Of a stretch of DNA of 64,000 bases, positions 1 to 9,193 are shown piece by piece. The DNA is taken from contig NZ_CP031396.1 in NCBI RefSeq assembly GCF_003363755.1, positions 4,558,501 through 4,622,500 of the forward strand, given 5' to 3'. Origin of the DNA: Pseudomonas protegens. Lineage in GTDB: Bacteria > Pseudomonadota > Gammaproteobacteria > Pseudomonadales > Pseudomonadaceae. Under the pieces are notes generated by a model. That model did not search any database and was not told the origin of the DNA. It saw nothing but the letters and a program-made list of their open reading frames with translations. Position numbers and translations under genes: made by a program. Within the stretch, counting starts at the first letter, position 1. Every line of letters starts with the position of its first letter.

Positions 1-222
1 GGCTTGGTAGAGCCGGTCTTTGCCTTGCTCTGTGCCTGGTTGGTGAGTCTGGCGCAGGTGCTGCTGCCGCTGGGGTTGGCCTTGGCGGCGGGAGCCATGT
101 TGCTGGTGGTGACTCACGAAGTGATTCCCGAGTCCCGCCGCAATGGTCACGAAAAGCTCGCCAGCCTCGGATTGTGCATCGGCTTTTGCCTGATGATGGT
201 GATGGACACGGCGCTTGCCTGA
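1..222 (+). CDS. ZIP-family metal transporter, C-terminal part (cut by window start)
   Basis: The reading frame is open from base 1, so the gene begins upstream of the window. The visible 73 residues hold two hydrophobic membrane segments joined by a loop with the sequence THEVIPESRRNGHEK. A His-Glu pair in a helix followed by a short polar loop and a last hydrophobic helix is typical of the end of ZIP zinc/iron permeases, where the H-E motif in the fifth helix lines the metal path. The protein would sit in the inner membrane and import divalent metal. Upstream of ptsO in Pseudomonas a ZIP or magnesium transporter gene is usual. The substrate cannot be told from this fragment. Confidence 0.7.
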   Translation, partial: GLVEPVFALLCAWLVSLAQVLLPLGLALAAGAMLLVVTHEVIPESRRNGHEKLASLGLCIGFCLMMVMDTALA

Positions 223-251
223 GGGCCGTTTGGCGAGTGGCCCGCAGGGGC

Positions 252-524
252 TTACTCGCCCTCGTCGAAGTAGTTGTTGATTAATGCCACCAGCGCATTC
301 AGCGCTTCCTGTTCCTGCTCGCCTTCGGTCTTCAGATGGATCTTGGTGCCCTTGCCTGCGGCGAGCATCATCATGGCCATGATGCTTTTGCCGTCCACCA
401 TTGACTCCGGGCTCCTGCCGGCGCGGATCTGGCAGGGGAACTGTCCCGCTACACCGACGAATTTGGCTGAAGCGCGGGCGTGCAAACCCAGTTTGTTGAT
501 GATCTCGATTTCCAGAGCTGGCAT
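252..524 (-). CDS. ptsO: NPr, HPr-like phosphocarrier of the nitrogen PTS
   Basis: A 90-residue HPr-family protein. It accepts phosphate from PtsP (enzyme I-Ntr) and passes it to PtsN; this chain regulates rather than transports sugar. The active-site motif LHARAS lies at residues 14-19 with His15 as the phosphorylated residue, and the second conserved region GKSIMAMMML follows at about 45-54, where Ser47 is the regulatory-serine position. It is the last gene of the rpoN block, 16 bases after rapZ, in the order expected for Pseudomonas (rpoN-hpf-ptsN-rapZ-ptsO). Length matches the family. Confidence 0.95.
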   Translation of the reverse strand: MPALEIEIINKLGLHARASAKFVGVAGQFPCQIRAGRSPESMVDGKSIMAMMMLAAGKGTKIHLKTEGEQEQEALNALVALINNYFDEGE

Positions 525-540
525 CGCGGGGTAGATCCTT

Positions 541-1398
541 TCAGCTAAGGTCGCGGTGGCGAACCTGGACGTTCTTCAGGGTTTTTTGCAACACCTTGCC
601 CAGGCGCTCGGTCAGGTACACGGAGCGGTGATGTCCGCCGGTGCAGCCAATGGCAATGGTCACGTAGGCGCGGTTGCTGGCAGCGAAGCGTGGCAGCCAC
701 TTGAGCAGATAGCTTTCGATGTCCTGGAACATTTCTTCGACATCGGGCTGTGCGGCCAGGTATTCGGCCACGGGAGCGTCCAGACCGGATTGGGCGCGCA
801 GTTCGGGCTTCCAGTACGGATTGGGCAGGCAGCGCACGTCGAACACCAGGTCGGCGTCCACCGGCATGCCGCGCTTGAAACCGAAAGACTCCACCAGGAA
901 CGCGGTCCCGGGTTCGGGTTGGTTCAGCAGGCGCAGCTTGATGGTGTCCCGCAATTGGTAGAGGTTCAGATTGGTGGTGTTGACCTTGAGGTCGGCCAGA
1001 TCGACGATCGGCCCCAGCAGTTGAGTCTCATCGTGGATGGCTTCAGCAAGCGAGCGATTGGCACTGCTCAGCGGGTGGCGCCGCCGGGTTTCCGAGAAGC
1101 GCTTGAGCAGGGTTTCCTCATCGGCGTCCAGATAGAGCACGTCGCACTGGATATGCCGGCTGCGCACTTCTTCCAGCAACTCGGGGAAGCGCGACAGATG
1201 GCTGGGCAGGTTTCGGGCGTCGATGGAAACCGCTACCAGAGGTTGTGCCAGTTCCGTGTGAATCAACGCGCGCTCGGCCAGCTCGGGCAGCAAGCCGGCG
1301 GGAAGGTTGTCGATGCAGTAGTAGCCGTGGTCCTCAAGAACATCGAGGGCGGTGCTTTTACCTGAGCCGGAGCGGCCGCTGACAATGATCAAGCGCAT
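541..1398 (-). CDS. rapZ: RapZ, RNase adapter / nucleotide-binding protein
   Basis: A 285-residue P-loop protein of the YvcJ/RapZ family. The Walker A motif GRSGSGKS is at residues 8-15 and the C-terminal half carries the conserved GCTGGHHRS segment (about 250-258) typical of the family. In enterobacteria RapZ binds small RNAs and glucosamine-6-phosphate and directs RNase E to GlmZ; whether the same target exists in Pseudomonas is not known from this sequence. It lies two bases downstream of ptsN and just before ptsO, which supports co-transcription with the PTS-Ntr genes. Length is normal. Confidence 0.95.
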   Translation of the reverse strand: MRLIIVSGRSGSGKSTALDVLEDHGYYCIDNLPAGLLPELAERALIHTELAQPLVAVSIDARNLPSHLSRFPELLEEVRSRHIQCDVLYLDADEETLLKRFSETRRRHPLSSANRSLAEAIHDETQLLGPIVDLADLKVNTTNLNLYQLRDTIKLRLLNQPEPGTAFLVESFGFKRGMPVDADLVFDVRCLPNPYWKPELRAQSGLDAPVAEYLAAQPDVEEMFQDIESYLLKWLPRFAASNRAYVTIAIGCTGGHHRSVYLTERLGKVLQKTLKNVQVRHRDLS

Positions 1399-1400
1399 GG

Positions 1401-1865
1401 TTACTGACCGTTTTGCTCGTCCAGGACAACCTGATACAAGGCTTCATTGCTGGTGGCACTGCGCAGCCGGTCACGGACTTCCTTGCGATCGAGCATGCTG
1501 GCGATCTGCCGGAGCAGTTCCAGGTGTGCGTCGGTGGCGGCTTCCGGAACCAGGAGGACGAACAGCAGATCCACGGGGGCACCGTCGATGGCGTCGAAAT
1601 CGATCGGAGCGTCCAGGTGCATCAATGCACTGATAGGCGACTCACAGCCTTTGAGGCGGCAGTGGGGAATGGCGATGCCGTTGCCAAAACCGGTGGAACC
1701 GAGTTTTTCACGGGCGATCAGGCTCTCGAAGACATCCTGCATCTCCAGATCAGGCACTTCGCGGCTGATCAGGTTGGCAATTTGTTCGAGGGCGCGTTTT
1801 TTACTGCCGCCCGGCACGTTCACCAGGGAACGGCCGGGGGTCAGGATGCTTTCAAGTCGGATCAT
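1401..1865 (-). CDS. ptsN: PtsN, enzyme IIA-Ntr
   Basis: A 154-residue EIIA-Ntr protein, the last phosphate acceptor in the PtsP-PtsO-PtsN chain. The phosphorylated residue is His68, in the motif IAIPHCR, and the upstream VFESLIAREKLGSTGFGNG is family-typical. In pseudomonads PtsN affects carbon storage, sigma-54 promoter output and potassium homeostasis (family knowledge). It sits between hpf (12 bases upstream) and rapZ. There is no sign of truncation, and the ATG start gives the usual N-terminus MIRLESILTPGRS. Confidence 0.96.
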   Translation of the reverse strand: MIRLESILTPGRSLVNVPGGSKKRALEQIANLISREVPDLEMQDVFESLIAREKLGSTGFGNGIAIPHCRLKGCESPISALMHLDAPIDFDAIDGAPVDLLFVLLVPEAATDAHLELLRQIASMLDRKEVRDRLRSATSNEALYQVVLDEQNGQ

Positions 1866-1877
1866 GGGAGGGGAGTG

Positions 1878-2183
1878 TTAGCGACCCGTGCCTTGGAGAA
1901 GGTGGAGTTGCTTTTCCTTATGCTTTTTCAGTTGGCGGTCAAGCTTGTCCGTGAGCAGGTCGATTGCGGCATACATATCGTCATGTTCTGCATTGGCGAC
2001 GACCTCCCCACCGTGGATGTGCAGGGTGGCTTCGATTTTCTGTTTCAGCTTCTCGACAGCCATGGTGACCTGCACATTGGTAATCTTGTCGAAGTGCCGC
2101 TCCAGCCGGTCGAGTTTCTCGCCGATGTAAGCGCGCAGAGGTTCAGTCACTTCGAGTTGGTGTCCACTGATGTTGACTTGCAT
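1878..2183 (-). CDS. hpf: Ribosome hibernation promoting factor (short HPF/YfiA family)
   Basis: A 101-residue HPF/RaiA-family protein that binds the decoding site of 30S subunits and helps form inactive ribosomes in stationary phase. The start MQVNISGHQLEVTEPLR at 2183 is chosen because it is preceded by AAGGAG at good spacing and matches the family N-terminus; the reading frame extends 18 codons further upstream but those residues are not conserved-looking. The basic central region ending in DKLDRQLKKHKEKQ is typical of the short form. It follows rpoN in the usual Pseudomonas order. Confidence 0.94.
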   Translation of the reverse strand: MQVNISGHQLEVTEPLRAYIGEKLDRLERHFDKITNVQVTMAVEKLKQKIEATLHIHGGEVVANAEHDDMYAAIDLLTDKLDRQLKKHKEKQLHLLQGTGR

Positions 2184-2308
2184 ACAGCTTCTCCTTCGTT
2201 GCCAGTGCATAACGCGACAGGCTGGGTTGCCTGCCACCTAGACCGCGTTTGAAACCGACTTTCCGCCTGTTTCAAACACACTCTGAAACGCTGTGGCCAG
2301 CCCTGCGG

Positions 2309-3802
2309 CTACATCAACCGCTTCCGTTCGCTGGAAGGCGCGATCCCAAGGGATTCGCGGTACTTGGCGACGGTACGACGGGCTACCTGAATGCCTTGTG
2401 CCTCCAGTAAACCAGCGATCTTGCTGTCACTCAACGGCTTTTTCTGATTTTCCGCAGCCACCAGTTTTTTGATGATCGCGCGGATCGCCGTGGACGAGCA
2501 TTCGCCGCCTTCGGAGGTGCTGACGTGGCTGGAGAAAAAGTATTTCAGTTCATATATGCCCCGGGGGGTATGCATGAATTTTTGCGTGGTTACACGGGAA
2601 ATGGTCGATTCGTGCATGCCCACAGCTTCAGCGATGTCATGCAGAACCAGAGGTTTCATGGCTTCGTCGCCGTACTCCAGGAAGCCTCGTTGGTGCTCAA
2701 CGATCTGAGTGGCGACTTTCATCAGGGTTTCGTTGCGACTCTGCAGGCTCTTGATGAACCAGCGAGCTTCCTGCAACTGATTGCGCATGAAAGTGTTGTC
2801 GGCACTGGTGTCGGCGCGGCGAACAAAGCCGGCGTACTGTGCGTTGACCCGCAGGCGTGGCACCGATTCCTGATTCAGCTCCACCAGCCAGCGCTCGTTG
2901 TCCTTGCGCACGATGACGTCCGGTACTACGTACTCGGCTTCGCTGGATTCGATCTGTGAGCCCGGGCGCGGATTGAGGCTCTGCACCAGCTCGATGACTT
3001 GACGCAGTTCGTCTTCCTTGAGCTTCATGCGGCGCATCAGCTGGCTGTAGTCGCGACTGCCCAGGAGGTCGATGTAGTCACTGACCAGGCGCTGGGCTTC
3101 GCTCAGCCAGGGAGTTTTCGCTGGCAGTTGGCGCAGCTGCAGCAGCAGGCATTCACCCAGGTTGCGGGCGCCGATGCCGGCCGGCTCGAATTGCTGGATG
3201 CGGTGCAGGACGGCTTCGATCTCGTCCAGCTCGATGTCCAGCTCCGGATCGAAGGCCTCGAGAATCTCTTCAAGGGTTTCGTCCAGGTAACCCTGATTGT
3301 TGATGCAGTCGATCAGGGTCACGGCAATCAGGCGATCGGTATCCGACATTGGCGCCAGGTTCAGTTGCCAGAGCAGGTGGCTTTGCAGGCTCTCGCCGGC
3401 CGATGTGCGAGTGGTGAAGTCCCATTCATCGTCATCGCTGCTGGGCAGGCTGCTGGCGCTGGTCTGGTAGACGTCTTCCCACGCGGTGTCCACCGGTAGC
3501 TCGTTGGGGATGCGTTCGTTCCATTCGCCTTCCTCGAGGTTATCCACCGTGGGGGCGGTTTCCTGGTAGGAGGGTTCCTGAATCTCGGTGTTGGGTTTGG
3601 ACTCGGTGTTGTCGGCCAAGGGGTCGCTGTTGTCGAAGTCTTCGCCATCTTCCTGGCGTTCGAGCATCGGGTTGGACTCCAGGACCTCCTGGATTTCCTG
3701 TTGCAGGTCCAGGGTCGACAATTGGAGCAGGCGGATGGCCTGTTGCAGCTGCGGTGTCATCGTCAGCTGCTGGCCCATTCTCAGGACTAGCGATGGTTTC
3801 AT
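2309..3802 (-). CDS. rpoN: RNA polymerase sigma-54 factor
   Basis: A 497-residue sigma-54 protein. Region I is the Gln/Leu-rich N-terminus (MKPSLVLRMGQQLTMTPQLQQAIRLLQLS), region II is acidic (about 50-115), and region III ends with the RpoN box ARRTVAKYRE at residues 474-483, which contacts the -24 promoter element. It directs transcription that needs AAA+ activators: nitrogen assimilation, flagella, and many catabolic operons. The gene stands 182 bases after lptB with a large inverted repeat in the spacer (3910-3959), so it may have its own promoter or be attenuated from the lpt operon. Confidence 0.98.
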   Translation of the reverse strand: MKPSLVLRMGQQLTMTPQLQQAIRLLQLSTLDLQQEIQEVLESNPMLERQEDGEDFDNSDPLADNTESKPNTEIQEPSYQETAPTVDNLEEGEWNERIPNELPVDTAWEDVYQTSASSLPSSDDDEWDFTTRTSAGESLQSHLLWQLNLAPMSDTDRLIAVTLIDCINNQGYLDETLEEILEAFDPELDIELDEIEAVLHRIQQFEPAGIGARNLGECLLLQLRQLPAKTPWLSEAQRLVSDYIDLLGSRDYSQLMRRMKLKEDELRQVIELVQSLNPRPGSQIESSEAEYVVPDVIVRKDNERWLVELNQESVPRLRVNAQYAGFVRRADTSADNTFMRNQLQEARWFIKSLQSRNETLMKVATQIVEHQRGFLEYGDEAMKPLVLHDIAEAVGMHESTISRVTTQKFMHTPRGIYELKYFFSSHVSTSEGGECSSTAIRAIIKKLVAAENQKKPLSDSKIAGLLEAQGIQVARRTVAKYRESLGIAPSSERKRLM

Positions 3803-3909
3803 GGCAGGGGCTTAACACCTTATTTGCCGGCGCACATGCGCCATCCACTACAGGGCGCCGAAGCGCCAAACATAAGCAAATTATATGCCTGAAACTGAAG
3901 TGTTTGCCT

Positions 3910-3959
3910 AGAGCGCTGTAACAATAAAATCAGTAGGGATTTATTGTTCCTGGCGCTCT
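3910..3959. repeat. Two-part inverted repeat between lptB and rpoN
   Basis: Arms AGAGCGC (3910-3916) and GCGCTCT (3953-3959) enclose a second perfect pair, AACAATAAA (3920-3928) and TTTATTGTT (3940-3948), with an 11-base loop. Transcribed from lptB towards rpoN it would fold into a 16-pair hairpin with one small internal loop. No T run follows, so it is not a textbook terminator. It could be a processing site, attenuator or protein-binding site; the sequence does not decide. Confidence 0.6.
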
Positions 3960-3984
3960 GGCATCTAGCCCGACACCTCAGCCT

Positions 3985-4709
<725 letters not shown>

Positions 4710-4710
<1 letters not shown>

Positions 4711-5255
4711 TACTGGGCCTTTTGCTCGTCGGTTTTCTTTTTCGGCTGGATGACCATGTCGATCCGCGGACGTGGCGCGGTGACCGAGCTGCCATTGGCG
4801 CGACCGGCGTTAGCCACTTGCTTGACGGTGTCGTAGACGATCTTCTCGCCTTCGGTGGTGTTGCCGTCGTTGATGACCTTGGCTTTGTCGATCAGCACGA
4901 TGCGATTCTGCTGAGCGTGGTACTGGATGGTCACAGCGTAGGCCTGAACCGGTTTCGGGTCGGTCTGCTTCTGCAGTTGCTCGAAGTAGGCGAGGTTGCC
5001 CACCGACGTCACTACGTCGATTTCGCCGCTCTGGGCTCGGGTGATGGTCACGGTGTTGCCAGTGATCTTCATCGAACCTTGGGTGATGATCACATCGCCC
5101 TTGTAGGTGGCTACGCCGTTCTTGTCGTCCAACTGGGCGTCGTCGGCCTGGATGCGGATTGGCTGTTGGCTATCGTTCGGCAGAGCCCAGGCGCTCACGC
5201 TTCCCAGTGCTGCGCCCAGACTGAGCAAAATAGGGAGGGTTTTAACGAGCCTCAT
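4710..5255 (-). CDS. lptA: LptA, periplasmic LPS transport protein
   Basis: A 181-residue protein with an N-terminal signal peptide (hydrophobic ILLSLGAALGSVSAWA, cleavage near residue 24) and an OstA/LptA domain of beta-jellyroll repeats such as PIRIQADDAQLDDKNGVATY. It forms the periplasmic bridge carrying lipopolysaccharide from LptC to LptD. The C-terminal 20 residues are Lys/Gln rich. The gene overlaps the end of lptC by 14 bases and abuts lptB, so the three are surely one transcript. Confidence 0.95.
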
Positions 5256-5814
5256 ACTGTCCTCTTACGTTCGATAGCAGGTTCATCCTGCCGTCTTTCA
5301 AATACGCTTTCATTCCCTTGGCCGTAGTCACGCCGCCGGCGCCGTCGATTCTAACGGCTTGCTCGGTCTGCGCATATTGCTTCTGCGGGAATACTGTCAT
5401 GCGGCTGGTGGTGATCAGCAGGTTGCGGTTGCGCTCATCAGTGCGGGAAACCCGTACCGAATCGATCAGCTCGACCTCGGTGCCGTCCGGATTGACTTCG
5501 CCGCGCTCGCTCTGGACGTGCCAGGGGAAAGTGGTGCCGCGGTACATCTGCAGGTCCGGCTTGGTCAGCAGCGTCACTTCGCTGGCCTTGACGTGCTCCA
5601 CTTTGTCCGAGGTCATTTCGTACTGCAGCTTGCCGTCAGGCAGGTACTGCACGCTGCGGGCGTTGATCACGTAATAGTCGATGGCGTTGTCGTCGACCTG
5701 CACTACCGGCTTGTCGAGGAAGCGCTCAGGGCTGATGTTCCAGTAACCGACCGCCGCGAACAGCAGGGCGATGATCCCGAATATCAGGATGTTGCGAATC
5801 TTTTTACTCAGCAT
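5242..5814 (-). CDS. lptC: LptC, LPS export membrane anchor
   Basis: A 190-residue protein with one N-terminal membrane helix (about residues 8-24, NILIFGIIALLFAAVGYW) and a periplasmic LptC/DUF1239 jellyroll domain. It receives lipopolysaccharide from LptBFG and hands it to LptA. The start MLSKKIRN is preceded by a GGAG-like site in the kdsC-lptC spacer. It lies 9 bases after kdsC and overlaps lptA. Sequence of LptC is poorly conserved, so placement rests on the operon as well as the fold features. Confidence 0.94.
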   Translation of the reverse strand: MLSKKIRNILIFGIIALLFAAVGYWNISPERFLDKPVVQVDDNAIDYYVINARSVQYLPDGKLQYEMTSDKVEHVKASEVTLLTKPDLQMYRGTTFPWHVQSERGEVNPDGTEVELIDSVRVSRTDERNRNLLITTSRMTVFPQKQYAQTEQAVRIDGAGGVTTAKGMKAYLKDGRMNLLSNVRGQYEAR

Positions 5815-5823
5815 GGGAGGGCT

Positions 5824-6348
5824 CTATAAATAAGCGGCGTTGGCTGCTTCAAGGCGGTCCTGGGCTTGCAGGATCAGCTCGCAGAACTCGCGGGCAGCGC
5901 CTTCGCCACCGCGGGCTACAGTAATGCCATGGGCGTGTTCGCGGACAAAGCCGGCTGCGTTGGCCACCGCCATGCCCAGGCCGACACGGCGGATCACCGG
6001 CAGGTCGGGCAGGTCGTCGCCCAGATAGGCGACCTGTTCATAGCTTAGGCCCAGTTGGGCAAGAAGTTCGTCCAGCACCACCAGCTTGTCTTCACGACCC
6101 TGGTACAGGTGGGGAATCCCCAGGTTCTTGGCCCGGCGCTCCACCACGGGGGTCTTGCGCCCGCTGATGATCGCCGTTTGCACCCCGGCGGCCATGAGCA
6201 TCTTGATGCCTTGGCCGTCGAGGGTATTGAACGTCTTGAACTCGCTGCCGTCTTCAAGGAAGTACAGGCGACCGTCGGTCAGTACGCCGTCGACGTCGAA
6301 AACCGCCAGCTTGATGTTTTTACCGCGTTGCAGCAGGTCGGCACTCAT
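5824..6348 (-). CDS. kdsC: KdsC, 3-deoxy-D-manno-octulosonate 8-phosphate phosphatase
   Basis: A 174-residue HAD-superfamily phosphatase that removes phosphate from Kdo-8-P to give Kdo, the inner sugar of lipopolysaccharide. The HAD motif DVDGVLTDG begins at Asp18 (nucleophile) with Asp20 as the acid/base, and the last motif YLGDDLPD carries the metal-binding aspartates. The short length without a large cap domain is right for KdsC. Its ATG overlaps the kdsD stop, so the pair is translationally coupled. Confidence 0.97.
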   Translation of the reverse strand: MSADLLQRGKNIKLAVFDVDGVLTDGRLYFLEDGSEFKTFNTLDGQGIKMLMAAGVQTAIISGRKTPVVERRAKNLGIPHLYQGREDKLVVLDELLAQLGLSYEQVAYLGDDLPDLPVIRRVGLGMAVANAAGFVREHAHGITVARGGEGAAREFCELILQAQDRLEAANAAYL

Positions 6349-7322
6349 TACATCACTCCCGCGCGCAGCAGATCGTGCATGTTCAAGGCACCGATCGGCC
6401 GGTCTTCCTTGTCCACCACCACCAGGGCGCTGATTTTATGGTCTTCCATGATCTTCAGGGCTTCGGCTGCCAGCATATCGGCGCGTGCCGTCTTGCCGTG
6501 AGGAGTCATGACCGAGTCGATGGTGGCGTGATGAATATCGATGGCGCGATCCAGGGTGCGGCGCAAGTCGCCGTCGGTGAAGATCCCGGCCAGGCGGCCA
6601 TCGGCCTCCAGGATCACGGTCATGCCCAGGCCCTTGCGGGTCATCTCCATGAGCGCGTCCTTGAGCAGGGTGCCCCTTTGCACCTGCGGCAACTCGGTGC
6701 CTTCATGCATCACATTCTCCACCTTGAGCAGCAGACGGCGGCCCAGGGCGCCTCCGGGATGGGAGAAGGCGAAGTCTTCGGCGGTGAACCCGCGAGCTTC
6801 CAGCAGGGCCACGGCCAGGGCATCGCCCATGACCAGGGCGGCAGTGGTCGAGGAGGTCGGCGCCAGGTTCAGCGGGCAGGCCTCGTGTTCGACATGCACA
6901 TTGAGGCTGACGTCGGCGGCCTTGGCCAGCGGCGAGTCAGGGTTGCCGGTCAGGCTGATCAACTGGATGCCCAGGCGCTTGATCAAGGGCAGCAGGGTGA
7001 CGATTTCGTTGGTGGAGCCGGAGTTGGAGAGGGCCAGGATCACGTCGTCGCGAGTGATCATGCCCATGTCGCCATGACTGGCTTCAGCCGGGTGGACAAA
7101 GAAAGCCGTGGTGCCGGTGCTGGCCAGGGTGGCGGCGATCTTGTTGCCGACGTGCCCGGACTTGCCCATGCCGACCACTACCACGCGGCCTTTACTGGCC
7201 AGAATCATCTCGCAAGCGCGTACGAAATCTGCATCGATATGGGGCAGCAAGCCTTCTACGGCCTGAACTTCGAGGCGGATGGTGCGTTGTGCTGATTGAA
7301 TCAGGTCGCTGGATTGGCTCAT
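6348..7322 (-). CDS. kdsD: KdsD, arabinose-5-phosphate isomerase
   Basis: A 324-residue enzyme that converts ribulose-5-phosphate to arabinose-5-phosphate, the first step of Kdo synthesis. It has an N-terminal SIS domain with the GMGKSGHVGNKIAATLAS segment and the HPAEASHGDMGM active-site loop, followed by two CBS domains. The start MSQSSDLIQSAQ at 7322 fits the family; the frame runs 21 codons further upstream but that part is hydrophobic without family character and lacks a ribosome site. It is the first gene of the kdsD-kdsC-lptCAB run, divergent from mlaF. Confidence 0.95.
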   Translation of the reverse strand: MSQSSDLIQSAQRTIRLEVQAVEGLLPHIDADFVRACEMILASKGRVVVVGMGKSGHVGNKIAATLASTGTTAFFVHPAEASHGDMGMITRDDVILALSNSGSTNEIVTLLPLIKRLGIQLISLTGNPDSPLAKAADVSLNVHVEHEACPLNLAPTSSTTAALVMGDALAVALLEARGFTAEDFAFSHPGGALGRRLLLKVENVMHEGTELPQVQRGTLLKDALMEMTRKGLGMTVILEADGRLAGIFTDGDLRRTLDRAIDIHHATIDSVMTPHGKTARADMLAAEALKIMEDHKISALVVVDKEDRPIGALNMHDLLRAGVM

Positions 7323-7469
7323 GTCTGAAATCGTATAGCCCGATGAAAAGGCGGCGATTATAGCGGTAATGAACAAATCCCTCACGCAAGTTCGTCAGCC
7401 TTTATCTGGCCGGTATTAGGATTCCTCCGATTTTGCCTGTCTTGGACCTGAACGTTCACGGCTTCGGCC

Positions 7470-7499
7470 TTGGGGGCTCCGTATCAGCAGTGATATAGT
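7470..7499 (+). promoter_or_regulatory. Candidate sigma-70 promoter for the mla operon
   Basis: TTGGGG (7470-7475) and TATAGT (7494-7499) are 18 bases apart, 88 bases before the mlaF start, within the 264-base divergent spacer between kdsD and mlaF. This is a visual match only; other choices exist in the spacer. Confidence 0.35.
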
Positions 7500-7586
7500 T
7501 CGCCGCCAGTTCGGCCTGCCCAGGGGCACGTACTCCCGGCAGGGAGCCAAGCGTCCGAGTGATAGGCTGCATCGCAAGGAGTTTAG

Positions 7587-8396
7587 ATGAGTGCCGATAA
7601 CGCCTACGCGGTCGAGCTGAAGGGACTGTCCTTCAAGCGCGGTACGCGCAGCATTTTCAATAACGTGGATATCCGTATTCCGCGGGGCAAGGTCACCGGC
7701 ATCATGGGGCCTTCAGGCTGCGGAAAAACCACCCTGTTGCGCTTGATGGGCATGCAATTGCGGCCCAGCAGCGGCGAAGTGTGGGTCAACGGCCAGAATC
7801 TGCCGACCCTCTCGCGCAGCGATCTGTTCGATGCACGCAAGCAAATGGGCGTTCTGTTCCAGAGCGGTGCGCTGTTCACCGACCTGGACGTGTTCGAGAA
7901 CGTGGCCTTTCCGCTGCGGGTACATACCGAGCTGCCGGACGAAATGATTCGTGACATCGTGCTGCTCAAGCTACAGGCGGTGGGCCTGCGCGGTGCCGTC
8001 GACCTGATGCCTGACGAGCTGTCCGGCGGCATGAAGCGTCGGGTCGCCCTGGCCCGGGCCATCGCCCTGGACCCGCAGATTCTCATGTACGACGAGCCTT
8101 TCGTGGGCCAGGACCCGATTGCCATGGGCGTCCTGGTGCGCTTGATTCGCCTGCTCAACGATGCCCTGGGCATTACCAGCATCGTGGTGTCCCACGATCT
8201 TGCGGAAACCGCGAGCATTGCCGATTACCTCTATGTGGTCGGCGATGGCCAGGTATTGGGGCAGGGAACTCCTGACGAACTGATGGACTCCGACAATCCG
8301 CGTATCCGTCAATTCATGAAGGGCGATCCCGACGGCCCAGTGCCGTTTCACTTTCCAGCGACGGACTACCGCGCAGATCTTCTGGGGAAGCGCTGA
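7587..8396 (+). CDS. mlaF: MlaF (Ttg2A), phospholipid transport ATPase
   Basis: A 269-residue ABC ATPase of the Mla system, which moves phospholipids between outer and inner membrane to keep outer-leaflet asymmetry; in Pseudomonas the same genes were named ttg2 for toluene tolerance. Walker A GPSGCGKT is at residues 41-48, the signature is LSGGMKRRVALARA, and Walker B is ILMYDEPFVGQDP. The start is preceded by AAGGAG. The stop codon overlaps the start of mlaE. First gene of a five-gene operon. Confidence 0.97.
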   Translation: MSADNAYAVELKGLSFKRGTRSIFNNVDIRIPRGKVTGIMGPSGCGKTTLLRLMGMQLRPSSGEVWVNGQNLPTLSRSDLFDARKQMGVLFQSGALFTDLDVFENVAFPLRVHTELPDEMIRDIVLLKLQAVGLRGAVDLMPDELSGGMKRRVALARAIALDPQILMYDEPFVGQDPIAMGVLVRLIRLLNDALGITSIVVSHDLAETASIADYLYVVGDGQVLGQGTPDELMDSDNPRIRQFMKGDPDGPVPFHFPATDYRADLLGKR

Positions 8397-9193
8397 TGCG
8401 CAAAATATCGCTAATCGAGAGGGTTCGCCTCTTCGGTCGCTCAGGCATCGATGTCCTGGCGGTACTGGGGCGCTCCACGCTGTTCCTGTTTCATGCGTTG
8501 CTGGGGCGCGGCGGCATTGGCGGCAGTTTTGGCCTGCTGGTCAAGCAACTGCATTCGGTGGGCGTGATGTCCCTGGTGATCATCGTCGTGTCCGGGATCT
8601 TCATCGGCATGGTGCTGGCGCTGCAGGGCTTCAACATTCTGTCCAGCTACGGTTCGGAGCAGGCCGTCGGGCAAATGGTTGCCCTGACCTTGCTGCGGGA
8701 GTTGGGGCCGGTGGTGACTGCGTTGCTGTTTGCCGGTCGTGCCGGGTCGGCGCTGACCGCGGAAATCGGCAACATGAAGTCCACCGAGCAACTCTCCAGC
8801 CTGGAGATGATCGGGGTCGATCCACTCAAGTACATCATTGCGCCGCGCCTGTGGGCCGGCTTCATTTCCCTGCCGTTGCTGGCGATGATTTTCAGCGTGG
8901 TGGGAATCTGGGGCGGTTCCTGGGTGGCTGTCGACTGGCTGGGCGTCTATGACGGTTCCTACTGGGCGAACATGCAGAACAGCGTGACCTTCACCGGTGA
9001 CGTGCTCAACGGTGTGATCAAAAGTATTGTTTTTGCGTTTGTAGTGACCTGGATCGCCGTATTCCAAGGCTACGACTGTGAGCCCACTTCAGAGGGGATC
9101 AGCCGTGCCACTACCAAGACCGTGGTGTATGCCTCGTTGGCCGTACTCGGCTTGGACTTTATTCTGACCGCCTTGATGTTTGGAGATTTCTGA
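8396..9193 (+). CDS. mlaE: MlaE (Ttg2B), phospholipid ABC permease
   Basis: A 265-residue MlaE/DUF140 permease with about five membrane segments. The conserved stretch LRELGPVVTALLFAGRAGSALTAEIG, around residues 98-123, is the family hallmark and includes the EIG-M-TEQ coupling region that meets MlaF. It forms the MlaFEDB inner-membrane complex. Overlaps both neighbours by a few bases, so co-translation is likely. Confidence 0.97.
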   Translation: MRKISLIERVRLFGRSGIDVLAVLGRSTLFLFHALLGRGGIGGSFGLLVKQLHSVGVMSLVIIVVSGIFIGMVLALQGFNILSSYGSEQAVGQMVALTLLRELGPVVTALLFAGRAGSALTAEIGNMKSTEQLSSLEMIGVDPLKYIIAPRLWAGFISLPLLAMIFSVVGIWGGSWVAVDWLGVYDGSYWANMQNSVTFTGDVLNGVIKSIVFAFVVTWIAVFQGYDCEPTSEGISRATTKTVVYASLAVLGLDFILTALMFGDF

